The notes under the pieces were generated by a model, which saw only the letters and a list, made by a program, of their open reading frames with translations, did no database searches and was not told where the DNA came from. The position numbers were made by a program, and so were the translations under genes. Below are positions 1 through 6,266 of a stretch of 18,758 nt of DNA, in pieces. Origin of the DNA: DAIRVC01 sp036803025 (GTDB lineage: Bacteria; Chloroflexota; Anaerolineae; Anaerolineales; E44-bin32); NCBI GenBank assembly GCA_036803025.1, contig DAIRVC010000038.1:1-18758 (forward strand). Direction: 5' to 3'. How positions within the stretch are numbered: position 1 is the stretch's first letter; every line of letters begins with the position of its first letter.

Positions 1-1
1 C

Positions 2-331
2 ATCTCCCATTCGGATCGACCCTTCAGCATCCCGGCCGGCCGGTCGCGGGAGCACTTCCCGCGCCTGCTGGAGGCTCTCGCCGGACTGGTCCCGCTGATC
101 ACCGTCCCATTCGAGCGCTACCTGCTGGCGCAGGCGCCGCGGCTCGAGTACGGCTCGACCCTTTTTGCGGTGACGGCCTTTGTCTCCCCGGCGTTGGTCG
201 AGGCCCTGCTGCGGCTCAAGGCTCGTTGTCGGAGAACGGCGCTGCTCAGCCTGAGCAGCGAGGCGCCGCCGGTCATCCCCGGGGTTGATGTACTGCGCGT
301 GTCCGGCCCGCGCGCTCGGAGGCCGACGTGA
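2..331 (+). CDS. DUF58-family protein, C-terminal part (partial at left edge)
   Basis: An open frame enters from the left edge with no start in the window and ends at a TGA at 329-331, giving 109 residues. The segment has the look of the end of a DUF58 protein: a basic SREHFPRLLEAL stretch, an aromatic/hydrophobic core around GSTLFAVTAFVSPALVEALL, then a short beta-like tail (TALLSLSS). The TGA overlaps the GTG start of the next gene (GTGA), which argues for translational coupling. DUF58 proteins are commonly encoded beside a MoxR-type ATPase and a DUF4129/transglutaminase-type membrane protein, and the next gene is of the DUF4129 type, so context supports the call. The exact role of DUF58 proteins is not well defined. 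With only the C-terminus visible, the family call is moderate. Confidence 0.6.
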   Translation: MSHSDRPFSIPAGRSREHFPRLLEALAGLVPLITVPFERYLLAQAPRLEYGSTLFAVTAFVSPALVEALLRLKARCRRTALLSLSSEAPPVIPGVDVLRVSGPRARRPT

Positions 332-1776
332 GCTTGCCGGCCGCAGTCGTCGGGTCCACCCCCGGTCCGCGGGTGCGCCTGGTGCATGAGGCCGGACTGG
401 CCGCGATCCTGCTGATGGAAGTCGTGTGGCTTGTTCCGTGGTTCCGCAGTCTGACCCCGGTGCTGAACCAAGTGACGACCCTCGGCTGCAGCCTGCTTCT
501 TCTGGGCATCGCCTTCCTCGCGTCACTGATCGGGCGAGGGCTGCGCACCCTGCAGATGCGGTCGAGTGTTCGCGCGGTGGTGCTGCTGGGTCTGCTTTTC
601 CTCTCGATCGCGATATCCCTGAGGCTGGTCCTTTTCCGAGACGCGGAACAGGGCACCCTCTCGATCCTGGCGCAATCGGTCTCGACGTTTACCGGGGTCC
701 TGACGCTCGTACCCAATGAGCTGATTGTGATCCTGGCTGTGCTGTATGCCTGGCGCAGAGGCGTTATCGCCTCGGTGCGCGATCCGCTCGACCCGGCGGG
801 GACAGCGCACGCGTTCCGACTGGGCATCCTGGCGTTTGTGGTCCACGCGCTGATCTACCGCAACGAGCACTCGCGTCTGCTTGTGGAAGCGTTGCCTCTC
901 TTCTTCGGCGCGGCGCTGACCGGTATCGGCCTGGCGCGCGCTGACCGGCTTTCGGCGGCGCGCGGCGGAGGCCGGTCGCCGTTCACAGGGCGCTGGCTGG
1001 CGGCGCTGCTGTTGGTGACGGTGGCCACCACCGGCCTGGGCGTGGTGATCGGCGTCGGCCTGCAGACACCGGCGGCGAGCGGGCTGGCCGACGCCACCGC
1101 CGAAGGCCTACGACGGGCGGCGGAGGCGGTGCTGGTGGCCCTTACGCCGCTGGCCGTCGCAGCCGGGGCCCTGATCGAAATCGTTTTTCGCCTTCTGCGG
1201 GAGTGGCTCGGCGTGGATCTGGCGATGCCTGACCTCTCCGTCCTGCGCCGGCCAGAGCCCCCGCCAATGCCGGAACCCGGCCCCGCGCCGGCGTGGCTGG
1301 TGACCTACGGCCCGACGCTGCGCGTTGCCGGCACACTGGCGGTCCTGCTGGCGATCGCCCTGGCGGCCTTGCGCACGACCCGGCGCGGCCCGGCGCGCGG
1401 CCTGCAGCCATTCCAGGATCAGGTCGAGCCGATACCGGCCGGCGCGAGCGCGGAGTCTCGGAAGGGCGGCCTGGCGGAGATCCTGGGGGGCCGCAGCCTG
1501 CGTCGCAGGTTCCTGGCGGCGCAGACGGTCCGCCGACTGTACCAAAGACTGTTGCGGCTTGGGGAGGCGCGCGGCGCCCATCGTCACACCTCCAAGACGC
1601 CGTATGAGTTCATCGAGGACCTGCTGCGGGTCTTCCCCGACCACGGCAGTGAAGTGAGGGCCCTGACGGAGGCCTATGTGCGGGTCCGCTACGGCGAGCT
1701 TCCGGAAGACGAACAGGAGGTTCGACTGTTGCGGGCCTGCCTGGCGGCATTGTCCGGCGCAGGCAAGGATCGATGA
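328..1776 (+). CDS. Multi-pass membrane protein with C-terminal DUF4129 domain
   Basis: This 482-residue protein starts at a GTG that overlaps the upstream stop; GGAGG at 318-322 lies five bases before it. The first 350 or so residues contain about nine hydrophobic segments (roughly 20-40, 45-65, 82-102, 118-140, 162-178, 186-204, 222-245, 265-290, 330-350). A Pro-rich stretch around 308-325 precedes the last one. The soluble C-terminus (about 395-475) has the DUF4129 pattern: an RRLYQRLLRLGEARG helix, then TPYEFIEDLL, then a Leu-Thr-x-x-Tyr helix followed by VRYGELPEDE. DUF4129 domains often sit at the end of membrane-bound transglutaminase-like proteins; no transglutaminase Cys-His-Asp triad is visible here. 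It is probably an integral membrane partner of the DUF58 protein. The function is unknown. Confidence 0.75.
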   Translation: MSLPAAVVGSTPGPRVRLVHEAGLAAILLMEVVWLVPWFRSLTPVLNQVTTLGCSLLLLGIAFLASLIGRGLRTLQMRSSVRAVVLLGLLFLSIAISLRLVLFRDAEQGTLSILAQSVSTFTGVLTLVPNELIVILAVLYAWRRGVIASVRDPLDPAGTAHAFRLGILAFVVHALIYRNEHSRLLVEALPLFFGAALTGIGLARADRLSAARGGGRSPFTGRWLAALLLVTVATTGLGVVIGVGLQTPAASGLADATAEGLRRAAEAVLVALTPLAVAAGALIEIVFRLLREWLGVDLAMPDLSVLRRPEPPPMPEPGPAPAWLVTYGPTLRVAGTLAVLLAIALAALRTTRRGPARGLQPFQDQVEPIPAGASAESRKGGLAEILGGRSLRRRFLAAQTVRRLYQRLLRLGEARGAHRHTSKTPYEFIEDLLRVFPDHGSEVRALTEAYVRVRYGELPEDEQEVRLLRACLAALSGAGKDR

Positions 1777-1810
1777 GCCGGCAACCGCGGCCCGATTGTG
1801 GGGTTATCTC

Positions 1811-1819
1811 TGGTAGACT
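1811..1819 (+). promoter_or_regulatory. Extended -10 promoter upstream of the ECF sigma gene
   Basis: The sequence TGGTAGACT matches a TG-extended -10 box (TG, one base, TAGACT at 1814-1819). No good -35 is present at 16-18 bp. A transcription start near 1826 would leave a leader of about 17 bases before the ATG at 1843, and no Shine-Dalgarno sequence is visible in that leader. Confidence 0.45.
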
Positions 1820-1842
1820 CCCGGCGGCCGTGATGGCATCCC

Positions 1843-2433
1843 ATGGCAGATAAGGCCGCCGACGATCTGGAACTGGTCCGCCGCGCTGCGTCCGATTCGC
1901 AGGCGTTCGGAGCCCTTTACGAGCGCCACGTCCGGCGCATCTATAGCTATATCTACTACCGGACGGGCAACCATCACGACGCCGAGGACCTGACGGCGCG
2001 CGTCTTCCAGCGGGCGCTCGGCAGGGTGGGCGATTTCCGTGACCAGGGTGTGCCGTTCACGGCATGGCTCTACCGGATCGCACACAACCTGGTCGCCAAC
2101 TGGCATCGTGATCAGGGCCGCCGGCCGACGGTGCCGCTGGAGGACTACGCGGTCGCGGCGCTGCCCGGAAATCATCCGGAAGCCGAGGCCCTGGCGTCGG
2201 AGGAACATCAGACGCTACTGGCGGCGGTCCGCCGGCTGCCCGCCGATCGCCAACAGCTGCTCATCCTGAAGTTCGTCGAGCGGTTGTCGAATGCCGAGGT
2301 CGGGCAGATCATGGGGCGGACGGAAGGTGCAGTCAAGAGCCTGTACCATCGAACCTTGACGACGCTGCGGGAAGAAATCCTGCGGCTGCAATCGGAAGCG
2401 GGAACGAGCGAGCGACCGGATTTCGAGGCCTGA
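1843..2433 (+). CDS. ECF-type RNA polymerase sigma-70 factor
   Basis: The 196-residue product has the two-domain layout of an extracytoplasmic-function sigma factor. Region 2 spans about residues 22-90: AFGALYERHVRRIYSY, then the core-binding helix HHDAEDLTARVFQRAL, then FTAWLYRIAHNLVANWHR, which resembles the -10 recognition helix. Region 4 spans about 125-179, with the helix-turn-helix LSNAEVGQIMGRTEGAVKSLYHRTL for the -35 element. A linker of about 30 residues joins them. No region 1 or 3 is present, as expected for the ECF group. There is no obvious ribosome binding site before the ATG. A small membrane protein follows after 33 bases in the same direction and may control it, but no zinc anti-sigma motif (HxxxCxxC) is visible there. 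The target regulon cannot be read from the window. Confidence 0.9.
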   Translation: MADKAADDLELVRRAASDSQAFGALYERHVRRIYSYIYYRTGNHHDAEDLTARVFQRALGRVGDFRDQGVPFTAWLYRIAHNLVANWHRDQGRRPTVPLEDYAVAALPGNHPEAEALASEEHQTLLAAVRRLPADRQQLLILKFVERLSNAEVGQIMGRTEGAVKSLYHRTLTTLREEILRLQSEAGTSERPDFEA

Positions 2434-2466
2434 CCGGAGTGGGTCGGGCGCCGAGGAGCAACCAGC

Positions 2467-2769
2467 ATGGCGGCCACAGGAAGGCGGGCACGTCTGAGCA
2501 TCGAGCAGCTGGAAGGCTGGCTAGGCAATGCCCTGGTCCCGGTTGAGCCGAGGACGGAGTACCCTCACTTCCTGCGAGCCCGCCTGGTGACGTTCCGCGG
2601 ACAGGGGCTGCCATCGGCCTGGGTCGTGGTGGCCATCCTGGGGACAAGCCTCATTCTGGCGGCCGGCGCAGTCGGCTTCGCCCTGCGCCTCATGCTGAGC
2701 ATCTTCGGGGTCCTGGCCCTTCTGAGCCGGCGGTCGCGTTCGGCTGCGGTGCGACGCGGGCCGGGGTAG
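2467..2769 (+). CDS. Small membrane protein downstream of ECF sigma factor
   Basis: I do not recognise a named family for this 100-residue protein. An ATG with GGAG at 2455-2458, eight bases upstream, makes it a credible gene. The N-terminal 48 residues are soluble, with LSIEQLEGWLGNALVPVEPR and a basic FLRARLVTFRG segment. A strong hydrophobic stretch follows (about 51-73) and then a second, shorter one (about 75-87), and the protein ends in a basic tail (RRSRSAAVRRGPG). It is most likely anchored in the membrane with a cytoplasmic N-terminus. Its position directly behind the sigma gene suggests a role as a membrane-bound modulator of that sigma factor, but it lacks the cysteine/histidine signature of ZAS anti-sigma factors, so this is inference from context only. 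Confidence 0.65.
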   Translation: MAATGRRARLSIEQLEGWLGNALVPVEPRTEYPHFLRARLVTFRGQGLPSAWVVVAILGTSLILAAGAVGFALRLMLSIFGVLALLSRRSRSAAVRRGPG

Positions 2770-2795
2770 TCCGCCTGCTCGGACCTGAGATGCGT

Positions 2796-2827
2796 AAGCG
2801 GCGGGCCCTGACAAGGGCCCGCCGCTT
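2796..2827. terminator. 13-bp perfect stem-loop between convergent units
   Basis: The arms 2796-2808 and 2815-2827 (AAGCGGCGGGCCC and its exact complement) enclose a six-base loop. It sits between the 100-residue membrane protein on the plus strand and the SufT-like gene on the minus strand, which converge here, so it can stop transcription from both sides. There is no long T-run; the plus-strand side is followed by TCTCCGTCC. Confidence 0.75.
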
Positions 2828-2864
2828 CTCCGTCCTCGATCACCCGCCGCCGGGGAGGGGTCGA

Positions 2865-3212
2865 CTAGAAGAGCCCCCAATCGGCGCCGACGCCTTCTTC
2901 CATCATGCTCGGGTCCCAGGGTTCGGGGCTGAGCTCGACCCGGGCCGTCAAGCCTCCGGCCTGCTCGGCCTTGGCGCGAGTCATATCGATCATCGCCGGC
3001 CCGTACGGGCAGAAGGGGGTGGTCAGGATCATCTTCATATCGATCTCCCCGTCGGCGATCGTAACCTGCCGCACCAACCCAAGCTCGATGATGTTCAGGC
3101 CGAGCTCCGGATCAACCACCTCGCGGAAGGCCTGGCGCAGCTTGGCGGCCTCGGGCGGATGCGTGGAATCGGCCTCCCACAGGACCTTGGGGACCGTCTC
3201 GTTCTCAGGCAT
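2865..3212 (-). CDS. SufT/MIP18-like (DUF59) Fe-S assembly protein
   Basis: The 115-residue product is a DUF59 (MIP18/PaaD/SufT-type) protein. After a variable N-terminus it has the family hallmark DPELGLNIIELGLV (residues 34-47), the strand VTIADGEIDMKMILTT, and the TPFCPYGP segment containing Cys68, the conserved cysteine of the family. Proteins of this family help mature Fe-S proteins; SufT in Gram-positive bacteria supports the SUF pathway under high demand. The ATG overlaps the sufR stop by eight bases (ATGCCTGA), and AGGAGG lies nine bases upstream inside sufR (3222-3227), so the two are surely cotranscribed and probably translationally coupled. Fusion-type SufT has an extra domain; this is the short single-domain form. 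The C-terminus is rich in acidic residues and Met (SPEPWDPSMMEEGVG). Confidence 0.85.
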   Translation of the reverse strand: MPENETVPKVLWEADSTHPPEAAKLRQAFREVVDPELGLNIIELGLVRQVTIADGEIDMKMILTTPFCPYGPAMIDMTRAKAEQAGGLTARVELSPEPWDPSMMEEGVGADWGLF

Positions 3213-3849
3213 TGGCGATAGCCTCCTGCCCGCCGTTGGCGCGGCTGATAGCGAAGGTGCAGTGTGTGTGCCCGTCCAACAGGCAGGTTACCCGCTCGAC
3301 CGGCAGGGAAAGGGCCTTGGCGATGAAGTTCTGGTCGACCAGGCAGACCTCGGGATGCTGCTGGCCCATGCGGTAATACGGGCAGCTGAGTTCGTGGATC
3401 AGGATCGTGTCGCCGCGAGGCTCGAGCTGTGCCTCGAAGCCCTCGGAGACGAGGGAGTTGACCAGCCGCTCCAAGCGCTCTTCGAGGGGAAGACCATCCA
3501 GTTCCTGTGCGTAGGCGTCGGCCATCGTGGTGGCGACGCCGGAGAACAGCCGCTGGACCGTCTCTTCGGGCAAGGCCCCTTTCATCTCCCCCAGTAGGCG
3601 CGTCGTCAGACTGAAATAGCGGCTAGGGAAAATGTCCATGGCCCGGTCCGTCAATGAGTAGACCAGGCGAGGTCGGCCGACCCCGTGCCGCACCTCCTCC
3701 GTCTTGACCAGGTCCTCCGCCAGGAGGTTGGCCAGGTGGTGCCGGACCGAGACCGGCGAGATGCCGGCGGCATCGGCCAGGTCCTTGACCGTGCATTTCC
3801 CACGGCTGCGGAGCGTGCGCAGGATCCCGTCGCGTGTGGATTGTGACAT
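3205..3849 (-). CDS. sufR: SufR-type iron-sulfur transcriptional repressor
   Basis: The 214-residue product has a winged helix at the N-terminus (about 8-65: ILRTLRSRGKCTVKDLAD, recognition helix ISPVSVRHHLANLL, wing GVGRPRLVYSL) and a C-terminal cysteine-rich segment, as in SufR, the repressor of suf operons. Four cysteines (156, 169, 189, 197) form C-x12-C-x19-C-x7-C and probably bind an Fe-S cluster; the cyanobacterial spacing I recall is x12/x13/x14, so the inner spacing differs. A further cysteine (19) lies in the DNA-binding domain. The frame is open upstream to 4044, but the ATG at 3849 fits the family length, begins the conserved region, and lies just behind a strong promoter; the longer form would run across that promoter. 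It is divergent from sufC and overlaps the SufT-like gene downstream. Confidence 0.88.
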   Translation of the reverse strand: MSQSTRDGILRTLRSRGKCTVKDLADAAGISPVSVRHHLANLLAEDLVKTEEVRHGVGRPRLVYSLTDRAMDIFPSRYFSLTTRLLGEMKGALPEETVQRLFSGVATTMADAYAQELDGLPLEERLERLVNSLVSEGFEAQLEPRGDTILIHELSCPYYRMGQQHPEVCLVDQNFIAKALSLPVERVTCLLDGHTHCTFAISRANGGQEAIANA

Positions 3850-3858
3850 ACGAACCGG

Positions 3859-3888
3859 AGTATAACACGCCGGATTTCGGCCTGTCAA
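3859..3888 (-). promoter_or_regulatory. sufR promoter (near-consensus, probably leaderless)
   Basis: On the minus strand a perfect -35 TTGACA (3888-3883) is followed after 18 bp by TATACT (3864-3859), preceded by TGT, an extended -10. Transcription should begin near 3852, only about three bases before the sufR ATG at 3849. The mRNA would therefore be essentially leaderless, and no Shine-Dalgarno sequence is needed or seen. Confidence 0.85.
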
Positions 3889-3960
3889 TATTTCAGGCGG
3901 AATCCTGTTTAATTCGCCGAAGGGGGCATATTTCATATTTTTATGACAAATATTGACAGG
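3881..3960. promoter_or_regulatory. Perfect 13-bp inverted repeat spanning both suf -35 boxes (candidate SufR operator)
   Basis: CCTGTCAATATTT at 3881-3893 is repeated as its exact reverse complement at 3948-3960, 54 bp apart. Each arm contains the TTGACA -35 of one of the two divergent promoters, and the two -10 boxes are placed almost symmetrically about the same centre (3920.5). The right arm is preceded by another TGACA exactly 10 bp upstream (3944-3948 and 3954-3958). A repressor bound at both arms would shut off sufR-sufT and sufCBD together, which fits autoregulation by SufR. That SufR binds here is inference. Confidence 0.7.
3927..3952 (+). promoter_or_regulatory. AT-rich UP-element-like stretch upstream of the sufC promoter
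   Basis: This 26-bp run is almost pure A/T in a very GC-rich window and contains an exact tandem repeat, CATATTT twice (3927-3940). It occupies about -37 to -61 relative to the predicted sufC start near 3988, exactly where the RNA polymerase alpha subunit contacts UP elements. It overlaps the right operator arm. Confidence 0.5.
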
Positions 3961-3981
3961 TTTGGGCAGGCCTGCTATAAT
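3953..3981 (+). promoter_or_regulatory. suf operon promoter (full consensus)
   Basis: TTGACA (3953-3958), a 17-bp spacer, and TATAAT (3976-3981) preceded by TGC form an exact sigma-70 consensus with an extended -10. Transcription should start near 3988, about 50 bases before the sufC ATG. A promoter this perfect normally needs tight repression, which fits the overlapping inverted repeat. Confidence 0.92.
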
Positions 3982-4002
3982 GCCCGCCGACCAGACACCC
4001 AG

Positions 4003-4023
4003 GGGTACCCGCTTCGGGTGCCC
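4003..4023 (+). promoter_or_regulatory. Hairpin in the sufC leader next to the ribosome binding site
   Basis: GGGTACCCG (4003-4011) can pair along its full length (one U-G wobble) with CGGGTGCCC (4015-4023), leaving a three-base loop. The stem ends one base before the sufC Shine-Dalgarno GGAGG (4024-4028), so it may stabilise the mRNA or affect ribosome access. No known riboswitch fold is visible. Confidence 0.5.
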
Positions 4024-4037
4024 GGAGGAAGGCACGC

Positions 4038-4820
4038 ATGCCATCGGTTCTCGAGATTCGCAACCTGCATGTCACCGTCCAGGACAAGCCGATCCTGAAA
4101 GGCGTTGACCTGACCGTCCGGCAAGGCGAGGTGCATGCATTGATGGGCCCCAACGGCACGGGCAAGTCGACGCTGGCCTACACGTTGATGGGGCATCCCA
4201 ACTACGTCGTCACCGAGGGGCAGATCCTGTACAAGGGTCGGGAATTGCAGGAGCTCGAGCCGGACGAGCGCGCCCGCCTGGGCATCTTCCTGGCCTTCCA
4301 GTATCCGGTGGCGATCCCAGGAGTCTCGGTGGCCAACTTCCTGCGCGCGGCCGTCAATGCCCGCCGGCGAGCCGAGAATTCCGAGGACAAGGGCATCCCG
4401 GTGCCCGAATTCCGCAAGCTCCTCAAGGCCAAGATGGACCTGCTGAAGATGTCGCACGACTTCGCCGGACGCTACCTCAACGAAGGCTTCTCGGGCGGTG
4501 AGAAGAAGCGGGCGGAGATCCTGCAGCTGGCGACGCTCGAGCCCGAGATCGCCATCCTGGATGAGACAGACTCTGGCCTGGACATCGATGCCCTGCGCAT
4601 CGTCTCGGCCGGCGTGAACGCCTTGGCCGGCCCGGGGCTGGGCGTCTTGATCATCACCCATTACCAGCGCATCCTGAACTACATCAAGCCGGACGTGGTT
4701 CACGTCATGCTCGGCGGGCGGGTGGTCGAAACCGGCGGGGCGGACCTGGCGCAGCACCTCGAGGAGCACGGCTACGATTGGGTACGTGAGAAGTACGATG
4801 AGTTGGTAGCGGAGGGATAG
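4038..4820 (+). CDS. sufC: SufC, Fe-S assembly ATPase
   Basis: This 260-residue ABC-type ATPase powers the SufBCD scaffold in the cytoplasm. All motifs are present: Walker A GPNGTGKST (37-45), Q-loop at Gln88 within FLAFQYPVAIPGVSV, a signature SGGEKKR (152-158), Walker B with catalytic Glu176 in AILDETDSGLDIDAL, and the switch His208 in IITHYQRIL. The YPVAIPGV stretch after the Q-loop and the ETDSGLD box are typical of SufC rather than of transport ATPases. The length matches the family (about 250). GGAGG at 4024-4028 sets the ATG. It is the first gene of the rightward suf operon, and sufB begins two bases after its stop. Confidence 0.97.
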   Translation: MPSVLEIRNLHVTVQDKPILKGVDLTVRQGEVHALMGPNGTGKSTLAYTLMGHPNYVVTEGQILYKGRELQELEPDERARLGIFLAFQYPVAIPGVSVANFLRAAVNARRRAENSEDKGIPVPEFRKLLKAKMDLLKMSHDFAGRYLNEGFSGGEKKRAEILQLATLEPEIAILDETDSGLDIDALRIVSAGVNALAGPGLGVLIITHYQRILNYIKPDVVHVMLGGRVVETGGADLAQHLEEHGYDWVREKYDELVAEG

Positions 4821-4822
4821 AT

Positions 4823-6235
4823 ATGGCGACCGATTCCGACGTCAAGGCCCTGGAGGGCCTGGACCGATACAAGTACGGCTTCAGCGATCCCGACACGGCC
4901 GTCTTTCGCGCCGAGAAGGGATTGAGCCGCCAGGTTGTCGAGCAGATCTCCGAGATGAAGGGCGAACCGGCCTGGATGCTCGAGTTCCGCCTGAAGGCGC
5001 TCGATCACTTCTTGGCCCGCCCGATGCCGAACTGGGGCCCGGACCTTTCCGGGCTCGACATGGACAACATCTACTTCTACGTGAAACCCATGTCGGTGGA
5101 GGGCAAGTCCTGGGACGATGTGCCCGGCACGATCAAGCAGACCTTCGATCGGTTGGGCATCCCCGAGGCCGAGCAGAAATTCCTGGCCGGCGTCGGCGCG
5201 CAGTACGAATCAGAAATGGTCTACCACAAGATCCAGGAGCACCTTTCCGACCAGGGTGTGATCTTCCTGAGCATCGAGGACGGCCTGCGGGAGCATCCCG
5301 ACCTGTTCCGTGAGTACTTCGGGACGGTCATCCCCATCACCGACAACAAGTTCGCCGCGCTGAACAGCGCCGTCTGGTCCGGGGGGTCCTTCATCTATGT
5401 CCCGCCGGGGATCAAAGTCGACCTTCCGCTGCAGGCCTACTTCCGCCTGAACTCGGCCAACATGGGGCAGTTCGAGCGGACGCTCATCATCGTGGACGAG
5501 GGCGCCCAGGTGCACTACGTCGAAGGCTGCACCGCTCCGATCTACACGACCGACTCGTTCCACAGCGGGGTGATCGAGATCGTGGTCAAGAAGGGCGCTC
5601 GCTCGCGCTACACCACGATCCAGAACTGGTCGACCAATGTCTACAACCTGGTCACACAGCGGGCCATTGTTCATGAGGACGCCACGCACGAGTGGGTGGA
5701 CGCCAATCTGGGCTCGAAGATCACGATGAAGTACCCTTCCTGCTACCTGGTCGGGAAGGGGGCCAAGGGCGAGATCCTTTCCATGGCCTTCGCCTCGCGC
5801 GGCCAGCAGCAGGACGCCGGCGGCAAGATGATTCACGTCGCCCCGTTCACTTCCAGCAAGGTCACTTCGAAGTCGATCAGCAAGGGCGGCGGGCGAGCGT
5901 CGTACCGCGGGCTTCTCAAGGTGCACAAGGGCGCCAAGGGTGCACGCTCTAACGTCGTCTGCGATGCCCTGCTGCTCGACCCGCAGTCACGCTCGGATAC
6001 CTACCCGTACATCGAGATCGACGAGAACGAGGTTACCATCGGACATGAGGCTTCGGTCAGCAAGGTGGGCGAGGAGCAGCTCTTCTACCTGATGAGCCGC
6101 GGGCTGAGCACTGAGGAGGCCACCACGATGGTCGTCTCCGGCTTCATCGAACCGCTGGTGAAAGAGCTGCCCATGGAATACGCCATCGAGATGAACCGGT
6201 TGATCCAGCTGCAAATGGAAGGCTCGATCGGCTAG
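4823..6235 (+). CDS. sufB: SufB, Fe-S cluster assembly scaffold
   Basis: The 470-residue protein is SufB, the subunit of the SufBCD complex on which clusters are built. After an N-terminal part with KYGFSDPDT and KKF-like helices comes the long beta-helix core (for example SFIYVPPGIKVDLPLQ and QVHYVEGCTAPIY). Cys236 in VEGC corresponds to E. coli Cys254 and Cys380 in NVVCDALLL to Cys405; His408-Glu409 in GHEASVSKVGEEQ corresponds to His433-Glu434, with the same offset of 25 as Cys380, so the cluster-building site is intact. The ending FIEPLVKELPMEYAIEMNRL is standard. GGAGG at 4811-4815, inside the end of sufC, precedes the ATG by seven bases, so the genes are tightly coupled. Confidence 0.97.
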   Translation: MATDSDVKALEGLDRYKYGFSDPDTAVFRAEKGLSRQVVEQISEMKGEPAWMLEFRLKALDHFLARPMPNWGPDLSGLDMDNIYFYVKPMSVEGKSWDDVPGTIKQTFDRLGIPEAEQKFLAGVGAQYESEMVYHKIQEHLSDQGVIFLSIEDGLREHPDLFREYFGTVIPITDNKFAALNSAVWSGGSFIYVPPGIKVDLPLQAYFRLNSANMGQFERTLIIVDEGAQVHYVEGCTAPIYTTDSFHSGVIEIVVKKGARSRYTTIQNWSTNVYNLVTQRAIVHEDATHEWVDANLGSKITMKYPSCYLVGKGAKGEILSMAFASRGQQQDAGGKMIHVAPFTSSKVTSKSISKGGGRASYRGLLKVHKGAKGARSNVVCDALLLDPQSRSDTYPYIEIDENEVTIGHEASVSKVGEEQLFYLMSRGLSTEEATTMVVSGFIEPLVKELPMEYAIEMNRLIQLQMEGSIG

Positions 6236-6266
6236 GACGGCCGCCGCAGGCTGAAGGATACTGCCC

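Noticed and set aside
3991..4037. Riboswitch in the sufC leader
   Set aside because: The leader of about 50 bases holds just one simple hairpin, too small for any known metabolite-sensing fold.
3850..4044. N-terminal extension of SufR to an upstream ATG at 4044
   Set aside because: It would run across both promoters, the operator and the start of sufC, and the added residues are not family-like.
3973..4769. A 264-residue minus-strand frame opposite sufC
   Set aside because: It is antisense to the fully conserved SufC, with a composition typical of a shadow frame.
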